Source: Candidatus Giovannonibacteria bacterium RIFCSPLOWO2_12_FULL_44_15
GTDB lineage: Bacteria > Patescibacteriota > Minisyncoccia > JACPKW01 > UBA11713
Assembly: GCA_001778905.1 (NCBI GenBank)
Contig: MFIQ01000013.1
Span: 1 to 38,347, forward strand
Reading direction: 5' to 3'
DNA: 38,347 nucleotides
Positions 9,391 through 16,057 of the stretch are shown here, one piece after another (position 1 is the first letter of the stretch; each line of letters begins with the position of its first letter). The position numbers were made by a program, and so were the translations under genes. Under the pieces are notes generated by a model, which was not told the DNA's origin, searched no databases, and worked only from the letters and a program-made list of their open reading frames with translations.

Positions 9391-9424
9391 TAATTAAAAC
9401 ACGGATTTTAAGTTAAGTCAGCTA
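9391..9424 (-). repeat. Promoter repeat, copy A
   Basis: Degenerate copy of the element also found at 10813-10851 and 11328-11361. On the minus strand it reads GCTGAC, six divergent bases, then TAAAATCCGTGTTTTAATT, matching copy B without a gap. The left palindrome arm (ACACGGA) is lost here. It overlaps the stop codon of the 128-residue gene and leads into the 888-residue gene. Confidence 0.6.
9393..9421 (-). promoter_or_regulatory. Predicted promoter of the 888-residue gene
   Basis: Minus strand: CTGACT (9416-9421), 17-bp spacer, TTTAAT (9393-9398), then 6 nt to the ATG at 9386. Same layout as the promoter in repeat copy B. Predicts a leaderless transcript. Confidence 0.45.
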
Positions 9425-9794
9425 AATCTGAGTTTACTCCATCCTTTAACGCATCCAGCTCGGCGGCCGGAACTGACAAAAGTGAACTGAAAAATTCAAT
9501 CTTCTCTTCTTTTTCGAGCGCGGAATTGGAAAGAAGCATGGCTAACTCCGCCCGCTTCCCCTCAAAAACATAAGCTCTGAATCCTTGGGCGCGCAAATTC
9601 TCAATAACCGCCCAAAAATAACTTGGGTCATTCGGCAAAACAGACTCTTGAACCAAAAATTCTCCATCGTGACGCAAAATTACTGGCGAATCTTTAATAT
9701 ATGTTTTCATCAGATAATTTCGAGATAAATCATCATTTTTTGCAAATGACCCGAGATATTCGCCGTCTTTTTTAAAAATGAAAGCTGTTTCCAT
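9408..9794 (-). CDS. Hypothetical protein
   Basis: 128 residues, no recognised family. The N-terminal half looks beta-rich (AFIFKKDGEYLGSFAKND, then SPVILRHDGEFLVQE) and the C-terminal half helical, ending in a short acidic tail. It begins one base after the stop of the metalloprotein gene (9796), so the two form an operon and are probably functionally linked. Its stop codon lies inside repeat copy A. It could be a partner or inhibitor of the adjacent metalloprotein, but that rests on position only. Confidence 0.6.
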   Translation of the reverse strand: METAFIFKKDGEYLGSFAKNDDLSRNYLMKTYIKDSPVILRHDGEFLVQESVLPNDPSYFWAVIENLRAQGFRAYVFEGKRAELAMLLSNSALEKEEKIEFFSSLLSVPAAELDALKDGVNSDLADLT

Positions 9795-9795
9795 A

Positions 9796-10806
9796 TTAAT
9801 ATTCTCCCTTAACGATACGAAGCGGGGGGGTTTTTTCTCTTGCTGGTTTTTTCAATTCGGGGACATCCTGTGCAGTTTCGCGATCCAAGTAGTCGTCGAC
9901 CAATTCGCGATCTTTTATTGGTAAATTCCGCAAATCAACTGTTCGAGCTTTTACGATCTCTGCCCAATATTCCGCCGTTTTTATAAAAAGTTCCAATCTT
10001 TTATCTTTGTTGCTTATTGCTTCGACATACCCTGAACGATATCGATCCTCGGAATTAACCCTATTCAAAGTTCGGTACATCAAATCAACTCGTTCGGGCA
10101 TAGGCCGCCGCGGATTTACCCAGTCGTTCAAATGCGCCATTTCGTGCGTTAACACAGAGACTGCCCCGTACCCAGTCTGATTATAAGAGTTCTTAAAATA
10201 AGATATGTTGCCATTTTTCCTGTCAGCTTGGGCAGCAACCTCTCTCCCCTTGAGGCCGTAATGCTTAGGAGCTTCCTTGATCTCATTTATAAATCTGATT
10301 TGTTCTATACTCTCAACCCACGAATGGGGCATGGAATCCAGTACCATATTAATGGGCCGGGTATCAATTCCGATTCTGCGAGCGTCTTCCTTGGGCACGT
10401 TCGGATGCATAACAACTTTATCGCGAAATTTTTCTCGCGCCTTTTCGTCTTCGCCCGCTTTACCAAAGTATCGATCAAGATAATTCCTTCCTAATTTCTT
10501 TTCCAAAAATTTTTCTTGCTTTGCCATCTTAAAAAGTTTTTTTCTCTCTTTGGCATCCATCTCTCCCTCCTTCGCGGCTTTATCCGAGTTTTCTATATAT
10601 TCCGAAATCTTTGGTCCGCCTTTCAATAATTCCCGAACATCTTTCTTAGAGAATGCAATCAAGTCCGGATTCCCCAATGTTCCGGATATAATCGCAGGCG
10701 CCAAAAAAGCCGTAATGGCCTTCGCAAACCTTCCTCGAATCGACGAAACCGCTTTATCTTTCCTTTCTTTTTTCGGATCGCCACTTTCGAAAGAAAATTT
10801 CTCCAT
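9796..10806 (-). CDS. Putative zinc metallopeptidase (HExxH protein)
   Basis: 336 residues. The motif HEMAH at residues 221-225, in the context AVSVLTHEMAHLNDW, is a classic HExxH zinc site; a glutamate in TAEYWAEIV (E279 or E283) could be the third ligand, as in gluzincins. The preceding region NSYNQTGYGAVS is what one expects of the substrate-cleft strand. The N-terminal 40 residues are basic, with one weakly hydrophobic stretch (AITAFLAPAIISG) that might be an anchor or uncleaved signal. A highly charged helical region (80-130) separates it from the catalytic part. It heads an operon with the 128-residue gene and has a predicted promoter inside repeat B. Substrate unknown. Confidence 0.6.
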   Translation of the reverse strand: MEKFSFESGDPKKERKDKAVSSIRGRFAKAITAFLAPAIISGTLGNPDLIAFSKKDVRELLKGGPKISEYIENSDKAAKEGEMDAKERKKLFKMAKQEKFLEKKLGRNYLDRYFGKAGEDEKAREKFRDKVVMHPNVPKEDARRIGIDTRPINMVLDSMPHSWVESIEQIRFINEIKEAPKHYGLKGREVAAQADRKNGNISYFKNSYNQTGYGAVSVLTHEMAHLNDWVNPRRPMPERVDLMYRTLNRVNSEDRYRSGYVEAISNKDKRLELFIKTAEYWAEIVKARTVDLRNLPIKDRELVDDYLDRETAQDVPELKKPAREKTPPLRIVKGEY

Positions 10807-10812
10807 ATACCT

Positions 10813-10851
10813 AAATTAAAACACGGATTTTACTCCGTGTCAGCGAAAAAC
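10813..10851 (-). repeat. Palindromic promoter/terminator repeat, copy B
   Basis: Contains the inverted repeat ACACGGA/TCCGTGT with a 6-nt loop and, on the minus strand, a following TTTTAATTT. It sits between the RelE toxin stop and the metalloprotein start. It is near-identical to copy C on the other side of the toxin-antitoxin pair (shared GTTTTTCGCT, palindrome and AAATCCGTGT). It may terminate the upstream unit and carry the promoter of the next. Confidence 0.75.
10815..10843 (-). promoter_or_regulatory. Predicted promoter of the metalloprotein operon
   Basis: Minus strand: CTGACA (10838-10843), 17-bp spacer, TTTAAT (10815-10820), then 8 nt to the ATG at 10806. Most of the palindrome lies in the spacer, where a repressor could bind. 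Confidence 0.5.
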
Positions 10852-10855
10852 TATT

Positions 10856-11107
10856 TTAGTATGCCTTGCTGCGATGCATTATTCGATAAATTTTTACCTC
10901 TTTTCTCGCGTCAGAAATTTCATAAAGAATACGCCAATCTCCGACTCTCAATCTCCAGGCATTCTTTGAACCTTCAAGCTTTTTCGTTCCCTGTGGTCTA
11001 GGGCGACTTTGCAAAATTAAAATTCGCTCGATTATTCTTTTATATATAACTCGATCAAGTGCATCTAAATCCTTCCGAGCCCTCTCTTCAAGGAGAACTT
11101 TATACAC
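10856..11107 (-). CDS. RelE/ParE-family toxin
   Basis: 83 residues, typical RelE-fold length. The pattern is diagnostic: VLLEERARKDLDALDRVI at the N-terminus, the LEGSKNAWRLRVGDWRILYEI core, and a C-terminal strand ending KIYRIMHRSKAY with a basic residue and Tyr where RelE toxins have catalytic residues. These toxins usually cleave mRNA in the ribosomal A site. The start is GTG and overlaps the antitoxin stop by 8 bases, an arrangement that couples toxin to antitoxin synthesis and may keep toxin low. Flanked by repeat copies B and C. Confidence 0.88.
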   Translation of the reverse strand: MYKVLLEERARKDLDALDRVIYKRIIERILILQSRPRPQGTKKLEGSKNAWRLRVGDWRILYEISDARKEVKIYRIMHRSKAY

Positions 11108-11294
11108 GTTCCTTTATATATTCTTTGAGTTCTTTAAAATTAGTAGTGCTTTTTTTAATTTTTTTCAATTCCAAAAGATCTTCTTTATTCTCCACAAGTT
11201 CTAATAATTTCCGATATTTCTCAATATCAAGCACGACGGCCTTCGGTCTGCCATTTTCTACAATTATTTGAGGTTTTCCTAAAGTAGTAGACAT
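11100..11294 (-). CDS. Phd/YefM-family antitoxin
   Basis: 64 residues. The N-terminal half has the Phd/YefM DNA-binding pattern (KPQIIVENGRPKAVVLDIEK YRKLLEL region), the C-terminal half is a charged helix that would wrap the toxin. A longer reading from a TTG at 11330 is possible, but that TTG is part of the likely -35 element; the ATG at 11294 has TATGAT 6 nt upstream and gives the normal family N-terminus. The gene overlaps the RelE toxin at its 3' end. Such antitoxins usually repress their own promoter with the toxin as co-repressor. Confidence 0.85.
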   Translation of the reverse strand: MSTTLGKPQIIVENGRPKAVVLDIEKYRKLLELVENKEDLLELKKIKKSTTNFKELKEYIKERV

Positions 11295-11300
11295 ATTATT

Positions 11301-11330
11301 ATCATAGACAAAAAATCCACCCAAAGTCAA
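11301..11330 (-). promoter_or_regulatory. Promoter of the Phd/RelE operon
   Basis: Minus strand: TTGACT (11325-11330), 18-bp spacer, TATGAT (11301-11306), then 6 nt to the ATG at 11294. The -35 begins within the end of repeat copy C. Confidence 0.65.
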
Positions 11331-11361
11331 ACACGGATTTCATTCCGTGTAAGCGAAAAAC
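11328..11361 (-). repeat. Palindromic repeat, copy C
   Basis: Same element as copy B: inverted repeat ACACGGA/TCCGTGT, followed on the plus strand by AGCGAAAAAC in both copies. It lies after the stop of the 148-residue gene and before the antitoxin promoter. Copies B and C flank the toxin-antitoxin pair as direct repeats of about 34 bp. Confidence 0.75.
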
Positions 11362-11389
11362 CGTGATAAACTTTTACTTTTCCGTGAGA

Positions 11390-11836
11390 TTATCCTTGTA
11401 TTTGTTGTTCAATCTTTGCTTTTTCCTCTTCTAATTTAAAGATTCCAAATTTTGTATCAGCTATTCTTCTTTCTAGCGAAGCAATCTGTTGTTTATTTGC
11501 TTGCTTACTTGTATCTACAGCCCTTGCCCATTCTTCATATTCACCCTTCCTATTTGGATTTGTGGAATCAATGGGAGATATAGAACCATTAAGCTTATAT
11601 TGTTGATCTAAAAGTTTTCTCATTTCCGAACGATTCGGATCATCAGGATTTGTTATTGGCTGATTGCCCGGAATTCCTTCCATTGATTTTAAAGCATTTT
11701 TTAAATCGTCCAGCTTTTGATTAGTTTCTTGCAATCTTTGCTCTAAACCACGCTTATCCTCTTTCGATTCGTTTTTAGTCTCTTTGACCTCGGGTTTTAT
11801 TGATTTATCCTCCGGCGTTGGCATTTTTTCACTCAT
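11390..11836 (-). CDS. Coiled-coil hypothetical protein
   Basis: 148 residues, no signal or membrane segment. The first 30 residues are charged and disordered (EDKSIKPEVKETKNESKED); two coiled-coil helices follow (EQRLQETNQKLDDLKNALKS and, at the end, IASLERRIADTKFGIFKLEE) around a Pro/Asn-rich middle. It follows the TraG-like ATPase gene by 39 nt on the same strand. A G9 tract lies in its predicted promoter. No function can be assigned; it might be an accessory to the ATPase. Confidence 0.6.
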   Translation of the reverse strand: MSEKMPTPEDKSIKPEVKETKNESKEDKRGLEQRLQETNQKLDDLKNALKSMEGIPGNQPITNPDDPNRSEMRKLLDQQYKLNGSISPIDSTNPNRKGEYEEWARAVDTSKQANKQQIASLERRIADTKFGIFKLEEEKAKIEQQIQG

Positions 11837-11842
11837 GCCTCC

Positions 11843-11870
11843 ATCTTACTGCCCCCCCCCAACGCGTCAA
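11843..11870 (-). promoter_or_regulatory. Predicted promoter with a G9 tract in the spacer
   Basis: Minus strand: TTGACG (11865-11870), 16-bp spacer that contains nine consecutive G (11852-11860), TAAGAT (11843-11848), then 6 nt to the ATG at 11836. Gain or loss of one G would change the -35/-10 spacing. Confidence 0.4.
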
Positions 11871-11875
11871 GTGGA

Positions 11876-14299
11876 TTACGAACCAGCATGCCTCCTTCTA
11901 ATCTCTTCCTCCACTTCCTCCCTTGGGCGGGCGAATTTGGAGCGGGATAATTGCTTAATATATTCCGCCATCTCGGGATTGCCTTTCTCTGGCGCAATAG
12001 TTTTGATGTTAAACGGCTTTGAGGTTTGCCCATCAACGAGAAGTTTTAAATACGCGTTTCGGTTGTCGATATTCAATAAATCCGGAGCGGTGAAGGTCGG
12101 CGCGAATTGCTTCTCCATATATTCTCCGTCGTCCGAGCCAATCCTAAACGAGCAAATGGAGCCGACGTTTCCGAAAACTGCTTTTTGAATATCTTCTTCG
12201 AGCTGTCCTATGAATTGATGCGTGATTATCAAATCTAATTTATATTTCCTCGCCTCCGAAAGAATCGTCGCGATTGATTTCGTCGTCACATTTTGAAACT
12301 CGTCTATATATAGATAGAAGTCCTGCCGCAGTGCCTCGTCTTTAATATCGACGCGAGATAAAGCCGCGAGCAGAATTTTTCCGACCATAATCAACCCCAA
12401 AAGGCTAGAGTTAAGCTCACCCAATCTCCCTTTTGAAAGGTTTAAGAGCAAAATCTTTTTATTATCCATCGCTTCGCGGACGTTGAAAGAAGATTTCTCC
12501 TGCGCGATTATCGGGCGCATGATATCGTTCGCGAGAAATGTATCGAATTTCGAGACAACGTACGGAACCATATTTTGGAGGCTGGCCTCGCCTCCCGCTT
12601 TCTCCGCGATCTGCCGCCAAAACATATCGACGACAATATTTTTCGATTTGGATAATTTGTAATCCCTAAAAGATTTATCCGCCAATATTTTCTCGATCTC
12701 CAAAAGCGTATTCCCGGATTCAGGATCTTCCATGACAAGCAAAGCCGCGTTCCTAAAATACTGCTCGAACATCGGCCCGCCAGCAGTGGCCATATTAAAA
12801 AGTTTATTAAAAATGTCCAGAAGCTCGTTTACAATCAAAGTCTTATGCTCCGGGAATTTCGGATCATATTCGAGCATGTTGAGCCCCATCGGATACGCGG
12901 TGTCCCCTGGATCAAAATAAATTACGTCTTCCGCCCGCTCACGGGGGACAAGCTCAAGAATTTTCTCAATTAGCTCCCCATGCGGATCGATTACAGCGAC
13001 TCCCTCGCCTGCTCTGATATCCTGCACAATCATATTTTGGAGCAAGACGGATTTACCTGTTCCAGTCTGCCCAATCGCATAAAAGTGCCGACGCCTGTCG
13101 TCTTTTTTAATCCGGACATCCTTTTCTTCTCCCCGAAAAGCGCTTTTGCCAATCAAAATTCCGTCCTTGGGCAGATTTACGGGCGGGGTTGCTTCGCGGG
13201 ATTTCAGCATCCGGACTTGCGGTGCCGCCTTTTTGGAATATGGGAAATGGTAAACCGAGGAAATTTCTTCGACGTTCAATGGAATTGCCGCCCCGGAATC
13301 AAAAAACCTAAATGAAAATTTTTCCGCTAAATCGCGCAGGCTTGTCCCAAAAAAGTTCTGAATTTTGAATGAATTCGCCTCCGGGCTCGAGAATTGGTAG
13401 AAACTTGCTTCAAATTCCTTAATAATCCGATCAACTTCTTGGGCCGTCTCGGCGGAGACTATCAGGCGAATATTTGCATAATAAATAGTTTTCGACGATT
13501 TCTCTTCGAGTAGTTTGACAAGTTCTTCATCATAGACAATTGGCTTATTTTTTTCCTCCGGGCGCAAATGCTTGGGAGTTTTGAAAGTATCAATTGTCGT
13601 CTCAGCAATATTCCTTTCCCCCAGCGCCTCTTTTCGAGGAGTTCCTTTCTTCAAGCGCTCGATGATTTTATGGATTGGCTCCGCGAGTTTTTCGCCTCCC
13701 GAGCGTAAAACAATCTGCAGGGCCGCCCCTTCCCCATATTCCTTAATTTTCGAAAATGCCGAGGTTATGGTCTCAACCGGATCGGACTCAATTTTTTGGT
13801 AAGTTTTTATCGGCAGGAAATTATTTTTCTCGAGAGTAAGCGTCGCTCCGCGGGAAACGCCAGACGGATGGAAAATATTGTAATCTTGGACTTTCTCGAC
13901 TTTCGCTTCCGGGAATGCTCCATGCAACTGGGATTGCAGAAGATTTTCGAATTTCCTCGAGAAGGCGATATAGAAAAAAATCTCCGAACCGTCATTATGC
14001 GCTGCAAGCTCCAACGCAAAAGACGGCGCGCCGCCAAAAAGCCTGAAAAAACTTTCGTCCTTCATTCCGGAAAGGCCAATCAGAAATTTTTCCATCTGGG
14101 CGATAAAATTTTTTCTAGCCTCGTTGGGATTTTCTTTTTCATCCGGCCTTGATTCCGGTATGGATACCAAAAAAAGCTGGAGGGATAAACTCGAGGATAC
14201 GTTATGAATCTTTAAGCGCCTTAAATAAAAATAGAAAACTATCAAAACCGGCAAGGCCCCGAAAAATAAAACTGCAAGAAAAAATTCCCAGAAACTCAT
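11876..14299 (-). CDS. TraG/VirD4-like DNA-transfer ATPase
   Basis: 807 residues. An N-terminal membrane helix (about residues 8-27) is followed by a long domain typical of CPR proteins of this type. Then comes a RecA-like ATPase domain: Walker A GQTGTGKSVLL at 410-420, VIDPHGELIEKIL at 437-449, and a Walker B strand ending in YIDEFQNV near 670. The C-terminal part carries the TraM-recognition-like region (ITHQFIGQLEEDIQKAVFGN) that contains the coupling-protein sensor residues. Family members pump or gate DNA/protein at type IV secretion channels. The start overlaps the 130-residue gene by 4 bases (ATGA). The pilin-like genes at 35288-36819 could supply the channel filament. Substrate unknown. 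Confidence 0.8.
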   Translation of the reverse strand: MSFWEFFLAVLFFGALPVLIVFYFYLRRLKIHNVSSSLSLQLFLVSIPESRPDEKENPNEARKNFIAQMEKFLIGLSGMKDESFFRLFGGAPSFALELAAHNDGSEIFFYIAFSRKFENLLQSQLHGAFPEAKVEKVQDYNIFHPSGVSRGATLTLEKNNFLPIKTYQKIESDPVETITSAFSKIKEYGEGAALQIVLRSGGEKLAEPIHKIIERLKKGTPRKEALGERNIAETTIDTFKTPKHLRPEEKNKPIVYDEELVKLLEEKSSKTIYYANIRLIVSAETAQEVDRIIKEFEASFYQFSSPEANSFKIQNFFGTSLRDLAEKFSFRFFDSGAAIPLNVEEISSVYHFPYSKKAAPQVRMLKSREATPPVNLPKDGILIGKSAFRGEEKDVRIKKDDRRRHFYAIGQTGTGKSVLLQNMIVQDIRAGEGVAVIDPHGELIEKILELVPRERAEDVIYFDPGDTAYPMGLNMLEYDPKFPEHKTLIVNELLDIFNKLFNMATAGGPMFEQYFRNAALLVMEDPESGNTLLEIEKILADKSFRDYKLSKSKNIVVDMFWRQIAEKAGGEASLQNMVPYVVSKFDTFLANDIMRPIIAQEKSSFNVREAMDNKKILLLNLSKGRLGELNSSLLGLIMVGKILLAALSRVDIKDEALRQDFYLYIDEFQNVTTKSIATILSEARKYKLDLIITHQFIGQLEEDIQKAVFGNVGSICSFRIGSDDGEYMEKQFAPTFTAPDLLNIDNRNAYLKLLVDGQTSKPFNIKTIAPEKGNPEMAEYIKQLSRSKFARPREEVEEEIRRRHAGS

Positions 14300-14688
14300 T
14301 TCAATTTTCGCGCATCCTGAAGTTTTTGATAATAACGATCCGCTAAAGTATCGTGGAACTCGTCTATGATGTGCGGATTTTTGAAAGATTCCGCGACTTT
14401 CAAGGCCGAGGCGAGATTTTTTGCGAGGGCGATATTTACGAGCTCATTGATTATCTCGTGGTGTTTTTTCTCCTCAAGCTCTCCCGCTTTTTTCTTGGCA
14501 TCATCGTCCGAAAGGCTTGGCGTTGGAGCTGGGGGCGGTGTCGGCGCTTGCGGGGCTTCTTTTATAATGTCTTTGACAACCTCGCGTTCTTCTTTCGCTT
14601 CCATTCCCCCTCCCGCAAGCTCGCGCTTTTTTGCCTCAAGCTGCCCCTCGAGCCATTTTATATCTTCATGTATCCCTTCCTGCGCCAT
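14296..14688 (-). CDS. Hypothetical partner of the TraG-like ATPase
   Basis: 130 residues. Helical N-terminus (DIKWLEGQLEAKKREL), a flexible proline-rich linker (APQAPTPPPAPTPS, near 45-60) and a helical C-terminal domain (NELVNIALAKNLASALKVAE). No membrane segment. It overlaps the ATPase start by 4 bases, so the two are translationally coupled, and a gene of this kind before a TraG-like ATPase appears repeatedly in CPR genomes as far as I recall. An adaptor role is plausible but inferred from position. A -10-like TAAAAT (14695-14700) lies 6 nt before the ATG. Confidence 0.62.
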   Translation of the reverse strand: MAQEGIHEDIKWLEGQLEAKKRELAGGGMEAKEEREVVKDIIKEAPQAPTPPPAPTPSLSDDDAKKKAGELEEKKHHEIINELVNIALAKNLASALKVAESFKNPHIIDEFHDTLADRYYQKLQDARKLK

Positions 14689-14715
14689 GCATTTATTTTA
14701 GCATGGCGAGAAATC

Positions 14716-14748
14716 TTTCCGAAGTTCGCCTTCGGAAAACTTCGGAAA
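14716..14748. other. Inverted repeat between two accessory genes
   Basis: An 11-bp perfect inverted repeat (14716-14726 with 14738-14748, arms TTTCCGAAGTT/AACTTCGGAAA, loop 11 nt) downstream of the 331-residue gene and upstream of the 130-residue gene. There is no T-run on either side, so it is not a clear intrinsic terminator; it may be an RNA stabiliser or an operator. Confidence 0.5.
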
Positions 14749-14771
14749 ATCATCTTTTTCAAAATATTTTA

Positions 14772-15767
14772 TCACCGCAATTCTTGCCTCTTGAGTCGCG
14801 CCTCATCTTCAGCTTCTTCAATGGTTTTTTTCTCGTTAGAATTTAATAGATCGCCTTCGTTCACTTCGTTTCTATTTCCGGTCGTCCCACTAATTTTAAC
14901 TTCCATGCTTGTTATGTATAGCAGTTTTTCTTTTCCGGGATTTTCTACGGCGGCAGTATTAATATCCCACCCGAGTTTCAAATGCATCTTGCTACCTTTT
15001 TCAATATACCTTTTCACTTCGTGCGAGTGTGTCATGGTATATTCAATTTTTGAAGCTAGAAGTTTTTTGGCTAACTCTCCATTTTTTGCTTCCCCAAATT
15101 TAGAATCCTCGGTTGCATGCTGAACTGTTTTTTCGATAAATTTATCTACAGCTTTCTCTCGAGCTTCTTTTAGCTTTTCTTCATCTGCTTCTCCTTCCAA
15201 AGATTCTTCAACATAGTCATCCAAAATTTTATCATTCACCTCAACACTATTCGAATCTTCTTCTCCTTCTTTCATTTCCCTCTCTGGAACTTCCAAATAT
15301 TGCCGCTCGAGCTTCACAATGTATACACTTTCCTTCACTAACCTTTTCTCGGCATCTTCAAGAGCTCTTTGGCGTGCAGTTATTTCATTATTGGGGGAAA
15401 ACGCCTTAGATTCACGCAACTCTCTCAACTCTTTAAGAGAGTTTTCTACTTCTTCTCTAAGTTTTTCATTTCTTTCAGTAAGATCTGCAAGTTTGTTGCG
15501 CTCTTCATTTAAGCTTGCTAACTCTTTATCTTTTGGGCTTTCTGGTTTTTCTTCGACAGTTTCTCCTCTTTCAATCTTTCTTACATCTTCAAATGTTCCA
15601 GGAGCGTCAAGCGTATCATGTACGGATTCATTTTTACTTGCTTTATTGTTCTGTTCCTCCAAAAGCTCAGCGTAACGAGGCCTTCCTTGCTCGTCGAAAA
15701 CATCCTGTGCATCTCCCTGTTCCTTTTGGATTTTTGCTACCTCTTCTGACGACAATGGTTTTTCCAT
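14772..15767 (-). CDS. Coiled-coil hypothetical protein
   Basis: 331 residues, very rich in E and K, no signal peptide or membrane segment. A long coiled coil spans about residues 80-160 (LASLNEERNKLADLTERNEK and ELRELRESKAF). An acidic segment follows (EGEEDSNSVEVND), then a helical region and a short ordered-looking C-terminal part with beta character (HLKLGWDINTAAVENPGKEK). It follows the 89-residue gene by 8 nt and is probably in one operon with it. It may be a scaffold; no family recognised. Confidence 0.6.
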   Translation of the reverse strand: MEKPLSSEEVAKIQKEQGDAQDVFDEQGRPRYAELLEEQNNKASKNESVHDTLDAPGTFEDVRKIERGETVEEKPESPKDKELASLNEERNKLADLTERNEKLREEVENSLKELRELRESKAFSPNNEITARQRALEDAEKRLVKESVYIVKLERQYLEVPEREMKEGEEDSNSVEVNDKILDDYVEESLEGEADEEKLKEAREKAVDKFIEKTVQHATEDSKFGEAKNGELAKKLLASKIEYTMTHSHEVKRYIEKGSKMHLKLGWDINTAAVENPGKEKLLYITSMEVKISGTTGNRNEVNEGDLLNSNEKKTIEEAEDEARLKRQELR

Positions 15768-15775
15768 ACTCGTAT

Positions 15776-16045
15776 TTAAACTTCCGTATTAAGCTTTTCT
15801 CTAATAATCTTTTTCATGCGGTCGTGTTCCGCCTTCATAGTTACCCAATCTAAAGTCTGCCTCAAAAGTTCGGGAAATTCGTCTCTGCTTGGTTTTTTAC
15901 TTAGTTCTTCGCTTACCCTATTAAGATCCCCGCTTACCCCGTTAAGCTTATCTGTAATATTATCGAGCTTTTTCTCTACGTTCACATGGTCGTCCGCCGT
16001 GGCGAATACTTTCTGCATTTTTTGGATATCCTTGTCTGTGATCAT
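15776..16045 (-). CDS. Small coiled-coil protein
   Basis: 89 residues, predicted all-helical. KKLDNITDKLNGVSGDLNRV has heptad-like spacing, followed by a region resembling small CPR coiled-coil proteins (EFPELLRQTLDWVTMKAEHD). It is the first gene of the accessory block after ftsA. A perfect TATAAT (16052-16057) starts right after the ftsA stop and lies exactly 6 nt before the ATG, suggesting its own leaderless transcript. Function unknown. Confidence 0.6.
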   Translation of the reverse strand: MITDKDIQKMQKVFATADDHVNVEKKLDNITDKLNGVSGDLNRVSEELSKKPSRDEFPELLRQTLDWVTMKAEHDRMKKIIREKLNTEV

Positions 16046-16051
16046 TGATAT

Positions 16052-16057
16052 ATTATA
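16052..16057 (-). promoter_or_regulatory. -10 element of the accessory block
   Basis: Minus-strand TATAAT immediately after the ftsA stop codon and 6 nt before the ATG at 16045. No convincing -35 hexamer is visible. Confidence 0.45.

Noticed and set aside
8647-9393. 248-codon plus-strand frame opposite the 888-residue gene
   Set aside because: Phe/Ser-rich shadow translation; the minus-strand frame is longer, operon-linked and has a promoter.
11295-11330. TTG start at 11330 for the Phd antitoxin
   Set aside because: This TTG is part of the -35 (TTGACT) and the extra 12 residues do not fit the family; ATG at 11294 fits.
14353-15123. 256-codon plus-strand frame across two accessory genes
   Set aside because: Phe/Leu-rich shadow of charged coiled-coil genes on the other strand; it spans their intergenic gap.
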